A stretch of 20,473 nucleotides of DNA, from NCBI GenBank assembly GCA_934621605.1, contig CAKTUZ010000035.1, positions 1 through 20,473 on the forward strand, written 5' to 3'. Below are positions 1 through 9,518 of the stretch, in pieces. The position numbers and the translations under genes were made by a program. Within the stretch, counting starts at the first letter, position 1; every line of letters starts with the position of its first letter. Source of the DNA: an uncultured bacterium (lineage in GTDB: Bacteria > Vulcanimicrobiota > Xenobia > Xenobiales > Xenobiaceae). Below the pieces are notes generated by a model. It saw only the letters and a list, made by a program, of their open reading frames with translations. It had not been told where the DNA came from and did no database searches.

Positions 1-290
1 TTAGCTTCAGCTTCTTTCTTAGCTTTGGCCTCTTCCTTGGCTTTAGCTTCAGCTTCTTTCTTAGCTTTGGCCTCTTCCTTGGCCTTAGCTTCAGCTTCTT
101 CTTTAGCCTTAGCTTCGGCTTCTTCTTTAGCCTTAGCTTCAGCTTCTTCTCTGGCCTTAGCTTCAGCTTCTTCTCTGGCCTTAGCTTCAGCTTCTTCTCT
201 GGCCTTAGCTTCGGCTTCTTCTTTAGCCTTAGCTTCAGCTTCTTCTCTGGCCTTAGCTTCGGCTTCTTCTTTAGCCTTAGCTTCGGCTTC
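1..290 (-). repeat. In-frame tandem repeat coding an Ala/Glu/Lys helix
   Basis: Eight consecutive 24-bp units fill 85-276, each coding an 8-residue block of the type EEAEAKAK or EEAEAKAR, with a partial unit up to about 290. Toward the window edge two 42-bp units (1-42 and 43-84, differing at one base) code 14-residue blocks containing EEAKAKKEAE. All unit lengths are multiples of three, so gain or loss of units keeps the frame. The composition (E and K/R spaced four apart, no helix breaker) suggests a single stable alpha helix or TolA-like stalk; this is inference. The array continues past the left edge. Confidence 0.9.
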
Positions 291-3200
291 CAGGCGGATA
301 ATCAGAGGATGCTGGGCATCAAGTTCTTTCAAATAGGCAATCAATTGCTCAATACGTCCGGCATAATCTTCGGCATAATATTGGCTATATAATTCTATAA
401 GCTTAGCTATAAAATCGGCACCAGCTCTCTCTTCACCAACAATTTGCTCTATAATTCTGATAGAAGCGTCTGGCTTACCAATCTTGACATAATCTTCAGC
501 TATTTGGTTGATAATTTCTAAACCGGCTCCCAGACGAAGAGCTCGCCGCAAACAAACAATAGCCAAGGGAAGCTTATCAACCACAGTGTAGGCTTGTGCC
601 AAAAGAATTTGCAAAGCGGAACTATCTGGCTTATCGGCAGCTAAATTGCGGTAGAAATCGACATAACCAAAAGGCTTGGCTTCTTTTCTATCTTCACTGT
701 TAATTTTGAAGACTTGCAACACGGCTTCTTTGGCTCTAATATTGCCAGGTTCGATAGCCAACTGAGCTTTATAAGAAGCCAAAGCCTCATTTATATTGCC
801 CTCGCGGACTTGCTTATCAGCCAAATCAAGGCGCAATTCTTTAAGTTTATCAACAATGTTCTCATCGTCAGACTTATACTTAAGAGCCTCTTCGTAGCGC
901 TCGATAGCCAAAGCGGGAGCATCGTCGAAACGAGCCAACTCAGCCAACTGAGAATAACAATTGTGTAGACCGGCTTGAGCTTTTTCGTCTTGGTTGAGCT
1001 TGAAAGCCTCCAAGAAAGCTTGCAAAGCGTCTTCCACAGAAGAAGCATCCTCAAATTGAGTGCCTAAAATAACCAACTGAGCTGATAAGCGATCTTTAGC
1101 TCCATCAAAGTCGGGAGCAACAGCCAAAAGTTTGCGCAGAACTTCGATAGCGCAGCGAGTTTCATACTGCTCTTCGAGAGAGTGTGCCCATTTGTCGTAG
1201 GTTTCAACTTTACGGTCTTCTATGCTGCCTTTAGCCGAATAACGCTCTTCACACTCGCAACAAACGGCCACTGCACTCTCGTAACAACCATTCTGAAGTA
1301 AAGTTCCGGCCCATTGAGTGTAGAAATTAACAATCTGTTCTACAGCATCAGTTGATTTAGGCAAGTAATTCAAAATGCCAGCCATAACATCAATGGCTTC
1401 ACGGTAAGCGCCTTGCTCAATAAATGAAGCTGACCACTTCTTGTAAACACCTAAGAAGCAAGCTTCCAATCCCTCCGCTTCAGGAGCGAAGTCTTGCAAT
1501 TTAGCGAGCTGCTGCACAGCCTCAGCATACCGCCCGGCCCTTTCTTCACTCTCAGACCACAACTTATAAATACGTACAATCTCAGCCACACCGGCTTCGA
1601 AACTAGGATCAAGCTTATTGAAGCGACGCATAACCGTAACTGCCCCAACATAGTCGCCATCCTTCTCCGAAGCTTTGGCCTTGTTGCTGAAAATGGTAAA
1701 TTTGCGTTTGCGTATCTCTTGCAAACCGGGTTCGCGCTTGGCCAAGCTGTCCAAAACCGCAGAAGCAGCCTGGATATGATCCTCGGCAGCCAAAGCATCA
1801 GCCCAACGATAATGCAGAGAGCGCAACTTAATCTGCAATTCATCACTGGCCCCGATATCGCTAATCAGATCATCAATAACCTTAATGGCCTCTTCATATT
1901 CCCCGCCTTCGGCTAACCCATCAGCCCAAGTGAGAGCAACACGCTGCTCATGCTCGTTAGTTTCAGCTAAATCGGGGAAACGATTTCTAAATTGTCGGAT
2001 AATATCGACAGCCTCAGAATATGAGCCCAAAGCTTCTTCATAGCGGATCCAACACCCATACAAACGCTTAATGTTATCCAAACTGGATATATGCTTGGGA
2101 TCATGATTATAGTGATGTTCGCAAGCTATAATTGCTCCGGCAAAATCGTCAGCATTTTCTTTAACATCGACCCAATAGCTGTAAAGACGTTCAATTTCAG
2201 CCTTAATGGACGACTCTTCAGGCTGTAATTTGGACAGTTTGGAAAGGCAGGAAATAGCCTCTGAATAGCTTCCGTTGTTCTCGTAACTTTCGGCCCATGA
2301 TTTGTACAAACGCGAAATCTGATTGCGAACTTCCTGATCATCAGCCACACTGGCCGCCCAATTTTTAGCCACAGAGATAGCTTCTTCATAACGACCATCT
2401 TGTTCCAAAGAATCAAGCCAAGCACCGTAAAGACGAGCGATATGCTCATTAGCAATCTTTTCGGAGCTCTTACATTCGGACGCCAAACCTCTGTAGGCTT
2501 TAATGGCCTCTTCATAAAGTCCGTCAGCAGCCAACTCTCTGGTGCGTGACTCATAAAGCTGAACCAACTCGTCGACGCAAGCCTGAGCCGCAGGGTACTC
2601 ACTCAATGTTTGACGTACAACCTTGACAGCTTCAGCAAACTTATTCTCACCTTGTAAATGCTGACTCCAGCGGACGGACAAACTGATAATATAGTCAGCC
2701 ACTTGAGAGTTGTCAGGCTGCTCTTTAGCCAAATGATGCAGCAACTTATCGGCATCGCTGTACATACCATCTTCGACCATCTCTTCGCTCCAGCGCGAGT
2801 AAATAGCCACAATAGCCTTATCAATAGGCTCAGCGAAGCTGCGTTTGGCGTAATTCTTGTAAATCTTGATGGCTTGTTCGTATTGTCCGCTGCTAAGCTG
2901 CTCTTGAGCCCAGTCCTGAACTAAGCGACTAATTTCAGACTCGGCAGTTTTATTGCCAGGATAAGCTTCCAGCAATTTGTCAAAGAGCGAAAGAGCCTCA
3001 GCATAATTGCCATCCACTTCGTAAGAAGCTGTCCAATCGACATACAGACGGGTAATTTCTTCAGCCACATTGTCGGAAGCAAAGCGACTGGCGGCCAATT
3101 TGCTGAGTGAAGCCACGGCCAGTTCGTAGTTGCCCTCTTCTTCTGCTTTGGAAGAGCGCAAATTATACAATCTCTGAATAGATTTTTTGGCGTCTTCCTG

Positions 3201-6200
3201 ATCGAGATCTTGATCAAACTGCTCGGCGAATATCGAAATAGCCGCTTCGAATTTACCAGCTTGCTCTTCTTTATCAGCCCGCTCGTGATACAAACGTACC
3301 AACTCTCGGCTGACCAAAGCATTGTCAGGCTGCATGGAGCGCAACTTGAAGAGCACATCCTGAGCAGCTGCCAAATCGCCAGTCTCTTCGGTAGAAGCCA
3401 TATTCTTCATAAGCAGGTTGCCAATCTCGGCGGCGATAGGCGCCTTGTCCTCGGCCATTTCCTGCAATTTGAGCAAAACATCCACAGCCAAATTGATCTG
3501 ATCGGCTTGAATATAGACAGAAATAAGCTTGCGGCTGGTAGGCTCGGTAAAAGATATTGAATTGGCTTTTTCCCAGCACTCGCGAGCCTTGGTCGGATTA
3601 TTTTCGGCAAAATAGCAATCGCCGAGCAAAGTGATGGCCTTGAGATTCTGAGCATCCAATTTTAAAGCCCGACTCAAACGCTGACGCGCTCTCTCGTAAT
3701 GGCCCAATTCCAAGAAATCTGATCCCATATCGATAAGATCGGATACTTCACCGGCCACATTAGCCGGAGCGACATAATGCTCGACAGCCTGTGTAGGAGC
3801 AACGCCAGTAGCAGCGGCGACCGCAGGCGCCTGTTTCTCAGCAGATTCAACCTGAGTAGGCTGAACAGCAACGACCTGAGGCGCTGCCTGAACAGCCGCC
3901 GTTTGTTGAAGCTTAGTAAGCTCCATGTCAAACATTTTGGTAAGGCCCTCATCAGCTGCTTCTACAGCCAAAACGCGACCTTTTTCCAGCAACCCGTGAC
4001 CATTTTTAGTGTCTCCGCTGTTAATTAAAGAGACAGCGGTTTGTAAATAAGCTGGATAGTATTTAGGATCACATACAATAGCCTGCATAAAGAGACTTCT
4101 GGCTTCTTCTAAGCGACCAGTAGCCTGAGCGATAACGCCTTGGGAGAAAATTTCTTGGGCCGAAAGCACGGAAGACACACCAATAGTCCCTTTTGCGATA
4201 TCTTCCTTGATATATTCGGCAAGTTCCTCAGGCAGATTAGATTCGGGCGTGGCAGCCTCTTCGATAGGCTTAACCTCAACAGCAGCTACGCGTTCATCGC
4301 TCTTATCCACATCGGAAACGGTAAAGAGATTTTCCAAATGCTCGGTAGCTTCGGGGTGTTCGGGAATAAATTGCAGTACTTTGGAATAAGACTTTTTGGC
4401 ATCTTCGATATAACCAAGCTTTTCTTGTAAACGAGCTGCCTCCAGCCAGAAAGTGCTATTATTAGGCGCAATAAGCACCAAACGCTGATATTGGTCCAAA
4501 GCTTCTACAAAGTCACCGCTGGCTACAGCGATTTGTGCTCTAGTGACACGAGGAGCAACAGCCTCCGGATAAGCAGCCATAACAGCCTGAATAACCTTAA
4601 GCGCCTCAGCAGACTTACCCACACGACTGAGTACAGAAGCGTAACGACATCTGATATCAACATTAGTGGGATTAAGCTTGCAAGCTTTATCATACTGCTC
4701 CAAAGCCATATCGGCCTGATCAAGCTTAATATAAGCTTCACCAAGATCTACCAAAGCCTCTTCATAATCAGGTTTAGCCTCCAAGGCTCGCTTCAGGAAG
4801 TCTACAGCCACCACATAATTACCCAATTTTTGTAAATAAGTGCGACCAACAGCCCTTAAGCTACGAGCATCATTAGGCTTAACTTTTAACACTTTGTTGA
4901 AACCAAATAAGGCATATTTGGGCTCATTTAGCTCCAAGTAAGCCATACCGATTTCGTAGTAAATATTAAGATTGTCAGGAGACAGCTCCAAAATGCGCTG
5001 ATAAACCTGAATAGCCTTATCAGACTGATTGAATTTACGATACACAGAAGCCAAAATTGTCTGTGCTTCAATATCGTTAGGATTGATTTCGACAGCAGTC
5101 CTAAGCTCTTCTATAGCTTTTTCACCATCTCTGCGCTTAACATAACATTTACCTAAGCTGACATGAAATTGCGAGTTCTTCGGCTGTAAGGCGACGGCTT
5201 GACTGAAGGCTTTAACGGCGTCGTCGATATTTTCCATCTGCTCGGAAACCAAGCCCAAGTTGTAAAAGCTGTAACTGTCGCGAGGATTTAATTGAATAGC
5301 CTGAGTCAGAGCTTTAGAAGCTCCGACAAAATTTCCCATCTTCTGATAGGCCTGAGACAAGTTGAAATAAGACTCATAATCTCCAGGATCTAATTCCAAA
5401 GCTTTACCAATAGCTTCTACAGCTTTGGGCCAATTACCCAACTGGAAAGCTATTTGACCGTACTCGCTCCAAGCTTCCGTATACTCCGGATTTAAAGAAA
5501 CTGTCTTTTCGTACATTTGCATGGCCAAATCGGGACGATAGACCTCTTTGCAACAACGAGCCAGAGAGATATATCCCTCAGCATTATTAGGTTCAATATT
5601 AAGAGTCTTTTGGAACTGTACCATGGCCTGCTTGTAACGGCCTGCCTTCATATTGATACGTCCCAAAGAAAATAAATAGCGAGTACATTTAGCGTCTAAA
5701 GCATGAGCAGCTTCAAATTGCTTAATAGCCGGCACAGTTTGATTTTCTTTTTCGTAAATCAAACCAAGCTGATAATGAGATTCGGCTGAGCGAGGGTTAT
5801 CTTCGGTGGCCTTACGCAAATTGATAATAGCCATTTTATTTTGGCCCAATTGCGAATAGATCAAACCAGCTTGCTCGCGAGCTTCCCAAAGACGAGGGTT
5901 GACATCTACAGCTTTGTTGAGATGTTTTAAAGCTATTTCCGGACGCCCTAAAAGTCTGTTGGCACGCCCCAACTGATAATGAGCATAACCATCATTGGGA
6001 TTGAGAGCCACTGGACGTTCAAAAGCAGCTAAAGCTTCCCTAACTTCTTTTCTATAAAAAGCCAAATAAGCAGGATCGGTAAAAATATTAAGTACATGAG
6101 GGTCAAAACGCAGAGCTTTTTCAAAATCTTCCAAAGCGCCCTTTAATTCGGTATTCTTCGCAAAAAGTAAACCACGGTGTAAATAAGCCAAAGCGTGATT

Positions 6201-6362
6201 AGGCTGCAGATTCAGAACTTGATGGAAAGCTCTGACAGCTTCACCAAGGTTTCCAGCTATCTGATATTCTCTTCCTAGTTGGAAAAACGCCTCAGCGTCG
6301 TGAGGATGCAGTTTTACCATAGTTTGATATTTCTGCAAATTAGAAGCTGACAACTCTGCCAT
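1..6362 (-). CDS. Giant TPR-repeat protein (C-terminus beyond the left edge)
   Basis: One open frame runs from an ATG at 6362-6360 to the left edge, giving 2,120 visible residues with no stop. No signal peptide is seen, so it is probably a cytoplasmic scaffold; TPR arrays bind other proteins, but the partner is unknown. Residues 1 to about 680 are classical 34-residue TPRs (pattern A-x-Y-x-L-G ... A-x-x-x-F-x-x-A-L-x-L-x-P). An acidic linker (about 680-710) and one or two more TPRs follow. Residues about 818-861 form a Pro/Ala/Gln/Val-rich linker. Residues about 865-2020 hold a second array of longer, roughly 39-40-residue units marked by RLYxxW and GxYEEAI. From residue 2025 a continuous Ala/Glu/Lys/Arg helix begins. 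A GAGGG lies 12 bases before the ATG, which is rather far. The gene is transcribed divergently from the acetyltransferase. Function is not recognised. Confidence 0.9.
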   Translation of the reverse strand, partial: MAELSASNLQKYQTMVKLHPHDAEAFFQLGREYQIAGNLGEAVRAFHQVLNLQPNHALAYLHRGLLFAKNTELKGALEDFEKALRFDPHVLNIFTDPAYLAFYRKEVREALAAFERPVALNPNDGYAHYQLGRANRLLGRPEIALKHLNKAVDVNPRLWEAREQAGLIYSQLGQNKMAIINLRKATEDNPRSAESHYQLGLIYEKENQTVPAIKQFEAAHALDAKCTRYLFSLGRINMKAGRYKQAMVQFQKTLNIEPNNAEGYISLARCCKEVYRPDLAMQMYEKTVSLNPEYTEAWSEYGQIAFQLGNWPKAVEAIGKALELDPGDYESYFNLSQAYQKMGNFVGASKALTQAIQLNPRDSYSFYNLGLVSEQMENIDDAVKAFSQAVALQPKNSQFHVSLGKCYVKRRDGEKAIEELRTAVEINPNDIEAQTILASVYRKFNQSDKAIQVYQRILELSPDNLNIYYEIGMAYLELNEPKYALFGFNKVLKVKPNDARSLRAVGRTYLQKLGNYVVAVDFLKRALEAKPDYEEALVDLGEAYIKLDQADMALEQYDKACKLNPTNVDIRCRYASVLSRVGKSAEALKVIQAVMAAYPEAVAPRVTRAQIAVASGDFVEALDQYQRLVLIAPNNSTFWLEAARLQEKLGYIEDAKKSYSKVLQFIPEHPEATEHLENLFTVSDVDKSDERVAAVEVKPIEEAATPESNLPEELAEYIKEDIAKGTIGVSSVLSAQEIFSQGVIAQATGRLEEARSLFMQAIVCDPKYYPAYLQTAVSLINSGDTKNGHGLLEKGRVLAVEAADEGLTKMFDMELTKLQQTAAVQAAPQVVAVQPTQVESAEKQAPAVAAATGVAPTQAVEHYVAPANVAGEVSDLIDMGSDFLELGHYERARQRLSRALKLDAQNLKAITLLGDCYFAENNPTKARECWEKANSISFTEPTSRKLISVYIQADQINLAVDVLLKLQEMAEDKAPIAAEIGNLLMKNMASTEETGDLAAAQDVLFKLRSMQPDNALVSRELVRLYHERADKEEQAGKFEAAISIFAEQFDQDLDQEDAKKSIQRLYNLRSSKAEEEGNYELAVASLSKLAASRFASDNVAEEITRLYVDWTASYEVDGNYAEALSLFDKLLEAYPGNKTAESEISRLVQDWAQEQLSSGQYEQAIKIYKNYAKRSFAEPIDKAIVAIYSRWSEEMVEDGMYSDADKLLHHLAKEQPDNSQVADYIISLSVRWSQHLQGENKFAEAVKVVRQTLSEYPAAQACVDELVQLYESRTRELAADGLYEEAIKAYRGLASECKSSEKIANEHIARLYGAWLDSLEQDGRYEEAISVAKNWAASVADDQEVRNQISRLYKSWAESYENNGSYSEAISCLSKLSKLQPEESSIKAEIERLYSYWVDVKENADDFAGAIIACEHHYNHDPKHISSLDNIKRLYGCWIRYEEALGSYSEAVDIIRQFRNRFPDLAETNEHEQRVALTWADGLAEGGEYEEAIKVIDDLISDIGASDELQIKLRSLHYRWADALAAEDHIQAASAVLDSLAKREPGLQEIRKRKFTIFSNKAKASEKDGDYVGAVTVMRRFNKLDPSFEAGVAEIVRIYKLWSESEERAGRYAEAVQQLAKLQDFAPEAEGLEACFLGVYKKWSASFIEQGAYREAIDVMAGILNYLPKSTDAVEQIVNFYTQWAGTLLQNGCYESAVAVCCECEERYSAKGSIEDRKVETYDKWAHSLEEQYETRCAIEVLRKLLAVAPDFDGAKDRLSAQLVILGTQFEDASSVEDALQAFLEAFKLNQDEKAQAGLHNCYSQLAELARFDDAPALAIERYEEALKYKSDDENIVDKLKELRLDLADKQVREGNINEALASYKAQLAIEPGNIRAKEAVLQVFKINSEDRKEAKPFGYVDFYRNLAADKPDSSALQILLAQAYTVVDKLPLAIVCLRRALRLGAGLEIINQIAEDYVKIGKPDASIRIIEQIVGEERAGADFIAKLIELYSQYYAEDYAGRIEQLIAYLKELDAQHPLIIRLEAEAKAKEEAEAKAREEAEAKAKEEAEAKAREEAEAKAREEAEAKAREEAEAKAKEEAEAKAKEEAEAKAKEEAKAKKEAEAKAKEEAKAKKEAEA

Positions 6363-6712
6363 TATAGTTATAAACCCTCATTATCTTTTCCCGATCCGAT
6401 TACAGCCTTCGGCCTAAACCGAGATCAGAATTAAACTGCTCTCGCAATTCCGTTTCAATGCATATACAAAAAGATATGCTCGCTTCAGAAGGAAACGGTT
6501 CCGTCGATTTCGTGTTAAGCTTATTTTTTCCTACATAAAAATGCGGAGAATTCGGCCTATTAGCCGCTCTCTTATTTGTTTTTAGTTGATTTAAGAAAAA
6601 AAGCGACGCCCCCATTAGTGAACAATATTGAGCAGGCGGAAAGAGTGGTTTTGCAGAAGCCGAGACGGGCTTTTTTGAACAATTTCGTCAAAGATTATTT
6701 TTATGGGAGAAA
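6363..6712. other. Divergent intergenic region, no gene seen
   Basis: This 350-bp gap separates the starts of the TPR gene (minus) and the acetyltransferase (plus) and must hold both promoters. No convincing -35/-10 pair could be picked. A small inverted repeat, GCATAT at 6460-6465 and ATATGC at 6474-6479 with an 8-base loop, is the only clear symmetry. A 71-codon minus-strand frame at 6400-6615 has no family resemblance and is probably not a gene. Confidence 0.6.
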
Positions 6713-6715
6713 ATG

Positions 6716-7279
6716 ATGATTCAAGCTGAAAGATTGCGCTTATGGCCTTTGGAACACTGCGATTTGGGGAAGAATTACCAGTGGGCCAACGATATGGAAT
6801 TGTGCCGTTATGCCGGCGCCCTGCCTATGCCTAAATCGCTTAATGATTTGGAAGGCTGGTTCACCAGTGCCAACAACAATCCGGAAACAGCGATTTTTTC
6901 TATTAAACTGAATGATGGAGCCTACATAGGTAATATAGAAATACGCAATTTAGATTTGCGTTGCGCCAATTGTGAATTGGGAATTATTTTAGGCGAAGCT
7001 TCTATGCGCGGTAAGGGATATGGTCAAGAAGCAGTTATGGCTTTATGTGGCTTTGTTTTTGATCAATTGCGCCTACACAGAGTTACTGTACATGTTTTGG
7101 AATTTAATGAGAGAGCGGCCCACATGTTTACAAAATGCGGTTTCGTTCAAGAAGGCACGGAGCGAGAATCATTTTGGGCGGACGGACGCTATTGGGATAT
7201 ACACATTTTTAGTTTACTGGAAAGTGAATTTCGCTCGCAAACCGCTAAATCAACAATAGCCCATAAAGAGACAACCTAG
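6716..7279 (+). CDS. GNAT acetyltransferase, RimJ/RimL-like
   Basis: This is a GCN5-related N-acetyltransferase of the Acetyltransf_3 (RimJ/RimL, SpeG-like) type, which moves acetyl from acetyl-CoA to an amine. The acetyl-CoA pyrophosphate loop is RGKGYG at residues 98-103, followed by the usual helix (QEAVMALCGFVF) and a strand with LHRVTVHVLEFNERA. The C-terminal motif KCGFVQEGTERE is the typical 'GF..EG..R' end of the fold. Two ATGs lie in tandem at 6713 and 6716. A GGGAG at 6705-6709 sits 3 bases from the first and 6 from the second, so 6716 is the likelier start (187 residues). The substrate cannot be told from the sequence; ribosomal proteins, polyamines and antibiotics are all known substrates in the family. 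The gene stands alone, 89 bases before mtnA. Confidence 0.88.
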   Translation: MIQAERLRLWPLEHCDLGKNYQWANDMELCRYAGALPMPKSLNDLEGWFTSANNNPETAIFSIKLNDGAYIGNIEIRNLDLRCANCELGIILGEASMRGKGYGQEAVMALCGFVFDQLRLHRVTVHVLEFNERAAHMFTKCGFVQEGTERESFWADGRYWDIHIFSLLESEFRSQTAKSTIAHKETT

Positions 7280-7368
7280 AAGTTTTTTTGATCTTTTTTC
7301 GCAGAAAAACTCAATCTAAAATGAGCATAATGCTAAAAAATACTACTAAATAAAGGATAACGGACGTT

Positions 7369-8400
7369 ATGAAACCCATTGTTTGGTGCGACGATCACGC
7401 TAAGTTGATCGATCAAACCGCTCTTCCCACTGAGGAAAACTGGATATGTTGCTCTACTCCGGAAAAAATCGCTTGGGCTATAGAAACTATGAAAGTACGC
7501 GGAGCCCCAGCTATTGGAGTAAGCGCGGCCTATGGCATGGCTTTAGCAGCTTTAAACAACGCTTCTCTGCCGATTGACGCTCTTAAAGAGAAACTAGCCG
7601 CAGCCTCCAAACTTATAGGCGCTACTCGCCCCACAGCAGTGAATCTTTTCTGGGCCCTTAAAGAGATGGAAAAGGTATGGACAACCTTAAATGATTCAAC
7701 CACTATCGTGCAAACTATGGTTGAACGTGCCAAAGAAATAGCTATCGAAGACGAAAATATGTGCAAAGCAATAGGACGTCACGGAGCAACTTTGGTGCCA
7801 AATAATGCTCGCGTTCTGACCCATTGCAACGCCGGGGCTTTAGCCACAGCCGACTACGGTACAGCCTTAGGTGTAATTAGGGCCGCCTTTGAAGAGGGAA
7901 AAGTAAAAATGGTCTGGGCTGACGAAACGAGACCCTTCTTACAAGGAGCACGCTTAACGGCCTGGGAATTGCACAAAGACAATATTCCCGTACGTTTAAT
8001 ATGCGACAATATGGCCGGCCATTTTATGCAACGCGGCCAGATAGATATGGCTGTAGTCGGAGCAGATCGCATTACGGCCAACGGCGATGTAGCTAACAAA
8101 ATCGGTACTTACAGCGTGGCAGTGCTTTGCAAGGAGCATAACATACCCTTCTATGTGGCAGCCCCCTACTCAACCATAGACTTAAATTTGCATGACGGAA
8201 AAGATATTCCCATTGAAGAGCGTAAAGCTGAAGAGCTCACAACTATGACAGGTAAACGTATAGCGCCGGAAGGCATAGAAGTGGCCAATCCAGCTTTCGA
8301 TGTCACACCTTCCCGATTGATTACCGCAATTATCACGGAAAAAGGCGTCTTCCGCCCTCCTTTCGATTTTTCTAAAGTTTTGGAACAAAAACCAAACTGA
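7369..8400 (+). CDS. mtnA: S-methyl-5-thioribose-1-phosphate isomerase
   Basis: MtnA converts methylthioribose-1-phosphate to methylthioribulose-1-phosphate in the methionine salvage pathway, in the cytoplasm. The protein is full length (343 residues) and carries the family signatures: MKVRGAPAIGVSAAYG near residues 41-56, TRPTAVN, LTHCNAGALAT, ADETRPFLQGARLTAWEL and GADRITANGDVANKIGTY. The two residues known to be catalytic in the family, a Cys and an Asp, are C153 (THCNAG) and D233 (GADR); their 80-residue spacing equals that of Bacillus subtilis C160/D240. An AAGGA-type ribosome site lies 11 bases before the ATG. No other salvage genes (mtnK, mtnB, mtnD) are seen here, so it is an isolated member. 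A clear terminator follows the stop codon. The fold is shared with eIF2B subunits, but the motifs fix it as MtnA. Confidence 0.96.
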   Translation: MKPIVWCDDHAKLIDQTALPTEENWICCSTPEKIAWAIETMKVRGAPAIGVSAAYGMALAALNNASLPIDALKEKLAAASKLIGATRPTAVNLFWALKEMEKVWTTLNDSTTIVQTMVERAKEIAIEDENMCKAIGRHGATLVPNNARVLTHCNAGALATADYGTALGVIRAAFEEGKVKMVWADETRPFLQGARLTAWELHKDNIPVRLICDNMAGHFMQRGQIDMAVVGADRITANGDVANKIGTYSVAVLCKEHNIPFYVAAPYSTIDLNLHDGKDIPIEERKAEELTTMTGKRIAPEGIEVANPAFDVTPSRLITAIITEKGVFRPPFDFSKVLEQKPN

Positions 8401-8412
8401 CGCGTTTTTTTA

Positions 8413-8450
8413 GTCCGCAGCCTATAGTAAAAAAATGGGCTGCGGATTTT
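8413..8450 (+). terminator. Rho-independent terminator after mtnA
   Basis: A 9-bp perfect stem, TCCGCAGCC at 8414-8422 with GGCTGCGGA at 8438-8446, can be lengthened by about three more pairs including one G-U. It is followed by TTTT (8447-8450). It lies 13 bases past the mtnA stop codon and so insulates mtnA from holA. Confidence 0.85.
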
Positions 8451-8483
8451 ATCAGTTCAAGCACCAAAATTGTGGAGTTATCG

Positions 8484-9518
8484 ATGGCTCGTTGCAATGC
8501 AGCAGACGCCATGCGTTTGCTGGAAACAAAAAAAGTGAAAGAAGCACCCGTCTACATACTGTACGGCGAAGACGAATATTTAATTTCCGAGACGATGCGT
8601 CTAGTACGCAATCTGATCGTAGATGAAAGTTTCGGCGATTTTAACTGTACCCGTCTCAATTGCAATAGTTCCCTAAAAGTCGCCGAATTAACCAATGCTC
8701 TGCGCGAATTGCCTATGCTTGCTGATAAGCGTCTTTTAGAATTGCATCATTATCAAAATCTTACTGACTCTACAGTAAAAAAGATTGAAGAAACATTTAA
8801 AGAGACTCTGCAAGAAGGCAGTACTGTCATCTGTCTAATTAGTCACGACGAAGTAAAAAAATCAAAAAGCAAGCTTGTTTCCTGGGCCCAAAATTATGCT
8901 CAAGAAATAGATTGCGTCGTTTCAGCTTATAACCTTCCCCGTTGGATCGATCTATATTTGAAAGAGAAAGGTTGCAAGTTTAAAAATTCTAAGGCTGCAC
9001 AGGAACTACAAAACCGCGTCGGCATGAATTTACTAGATCTAAGCACCCAATTAGATCAATTAGCCCTTTACGTCGGCGACTCAAAACAGATTAACATCGA
9101 AGACGTTATCCAAGTCATACGCCAAAGTAACGAAACAAAAGTATGGGAGTATACCAAAGCTCTCACTCAAAAAGATTATAAAAAAGCTATGCAAGCTTGT
9201 TCTTCCCTTCTGGAAGATAATGCGCCAAAAGGCAGCTTGACTTTGATTTCTTTCACCAATAAATACTTGCGAGATTTGGCTCAAGCCTTAGATATTACTT
9301 CTAAATATGGCTTCAGTACAAATAGTTTGGCTCAGCAAATGAGCGATAAAAGAGACTTTCAAATCAACTACCTTCTAAAAGATCTGCGCCATTGGAAAGA
9401 GGCTGATCTTACAGATGCTTTTCACAGCTTATGCCAGGCAGATCTGCGCCTTAAGACCGGCGGCGATCCACTATTGACCATGCAACTATTAACTTTACGT
9501 CTTGTAGGGAGACGATAA
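8484..9518 (+). CDS. holA: DNA polymerase III subunit delta
   Basis: Delta is the clamp-loader subunit that opens the sliding clamp ring during replication. The N-terminal domain shows the family's opening strand and Walker-A-like region (VYILYGEDEYLISE), where delta lacks a working ATPase site. It is followed by LRELPMLADKRLLEL, the characteristic LPRWIDLYLKEKGCKF and the lid helices with GMNLLDLSTQLDQLALYVG. The C-terminal helical collar contains DYKKAMQACSSLLEDN. A GTG at 8472 would add four residues, but GGAG at 8474-8477 lies 6 bases before the ATG at 8484 and overlaps that GTG, so 8484 is chosen (344 residues, usual for the family). Just after the stop, a weak A+T-rich stem (ATAAC 9515-9519, GTTAT 9529-9533) runs into a T-run and may end transcription. 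Confidence 0.93.
   Translation: MARCNAADAMRLLETKKVKEAPVYILYGEDEYLISETMRLVRNLIVDESFGDFNCTRLNCNSSLKVAELTNALRELPMLADKRLLELHHYQNLTDSTVKKIEETFKETLQEGSTVICLISHDEVKKSKSKLVSWAQNYAQEIDCVVSAYNLPRWIDLYLKEKGCKFKNSKAAQELQNRVGMNLLDLSTQLDQLALYVGDSKQINIEDVIQVIRQSNETKVWEYTKALTQKDYKKAMQACSSLLEDNAPKGSLTLISFTNKYLRDLAQALDITSKYGFSTNSLAQQMSDKRDFQINYLLKDLRHWKEADLTDAFHSLCQADLRLKTGGDPLLTMQLLTLRLVGRR

Noticed and set aside
1..290. CRISPR-like repeat array
   Set aside because: Units are contiguous with no unique spacers and stay in frame with the TPR protein, so it is a coding minisatellite.
25..336. Plus-strand frame coding Ala-Ser-Leu repeats
   Set aside because: It is the antisense reading of the Ala/Glu/Lys repeat of the TPR gene; the repeat gives long frames on both strands.
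714..4835. Many short frames on both strands across the TPR gene
   Set aside because: They are out of frame with the continuous minus-strand TPR reading and show no family motifs.
6400..6615. 71-codon minus-strand frame between the divergent genes
   Set aside because: No recognisable motif or ribosome site, and it lies where promoters are expected.
8472..8483. GTG start for holA
   Set aside because: The GGAG ribosome site overlaps this codon and is well placed for the ATG at 8484.
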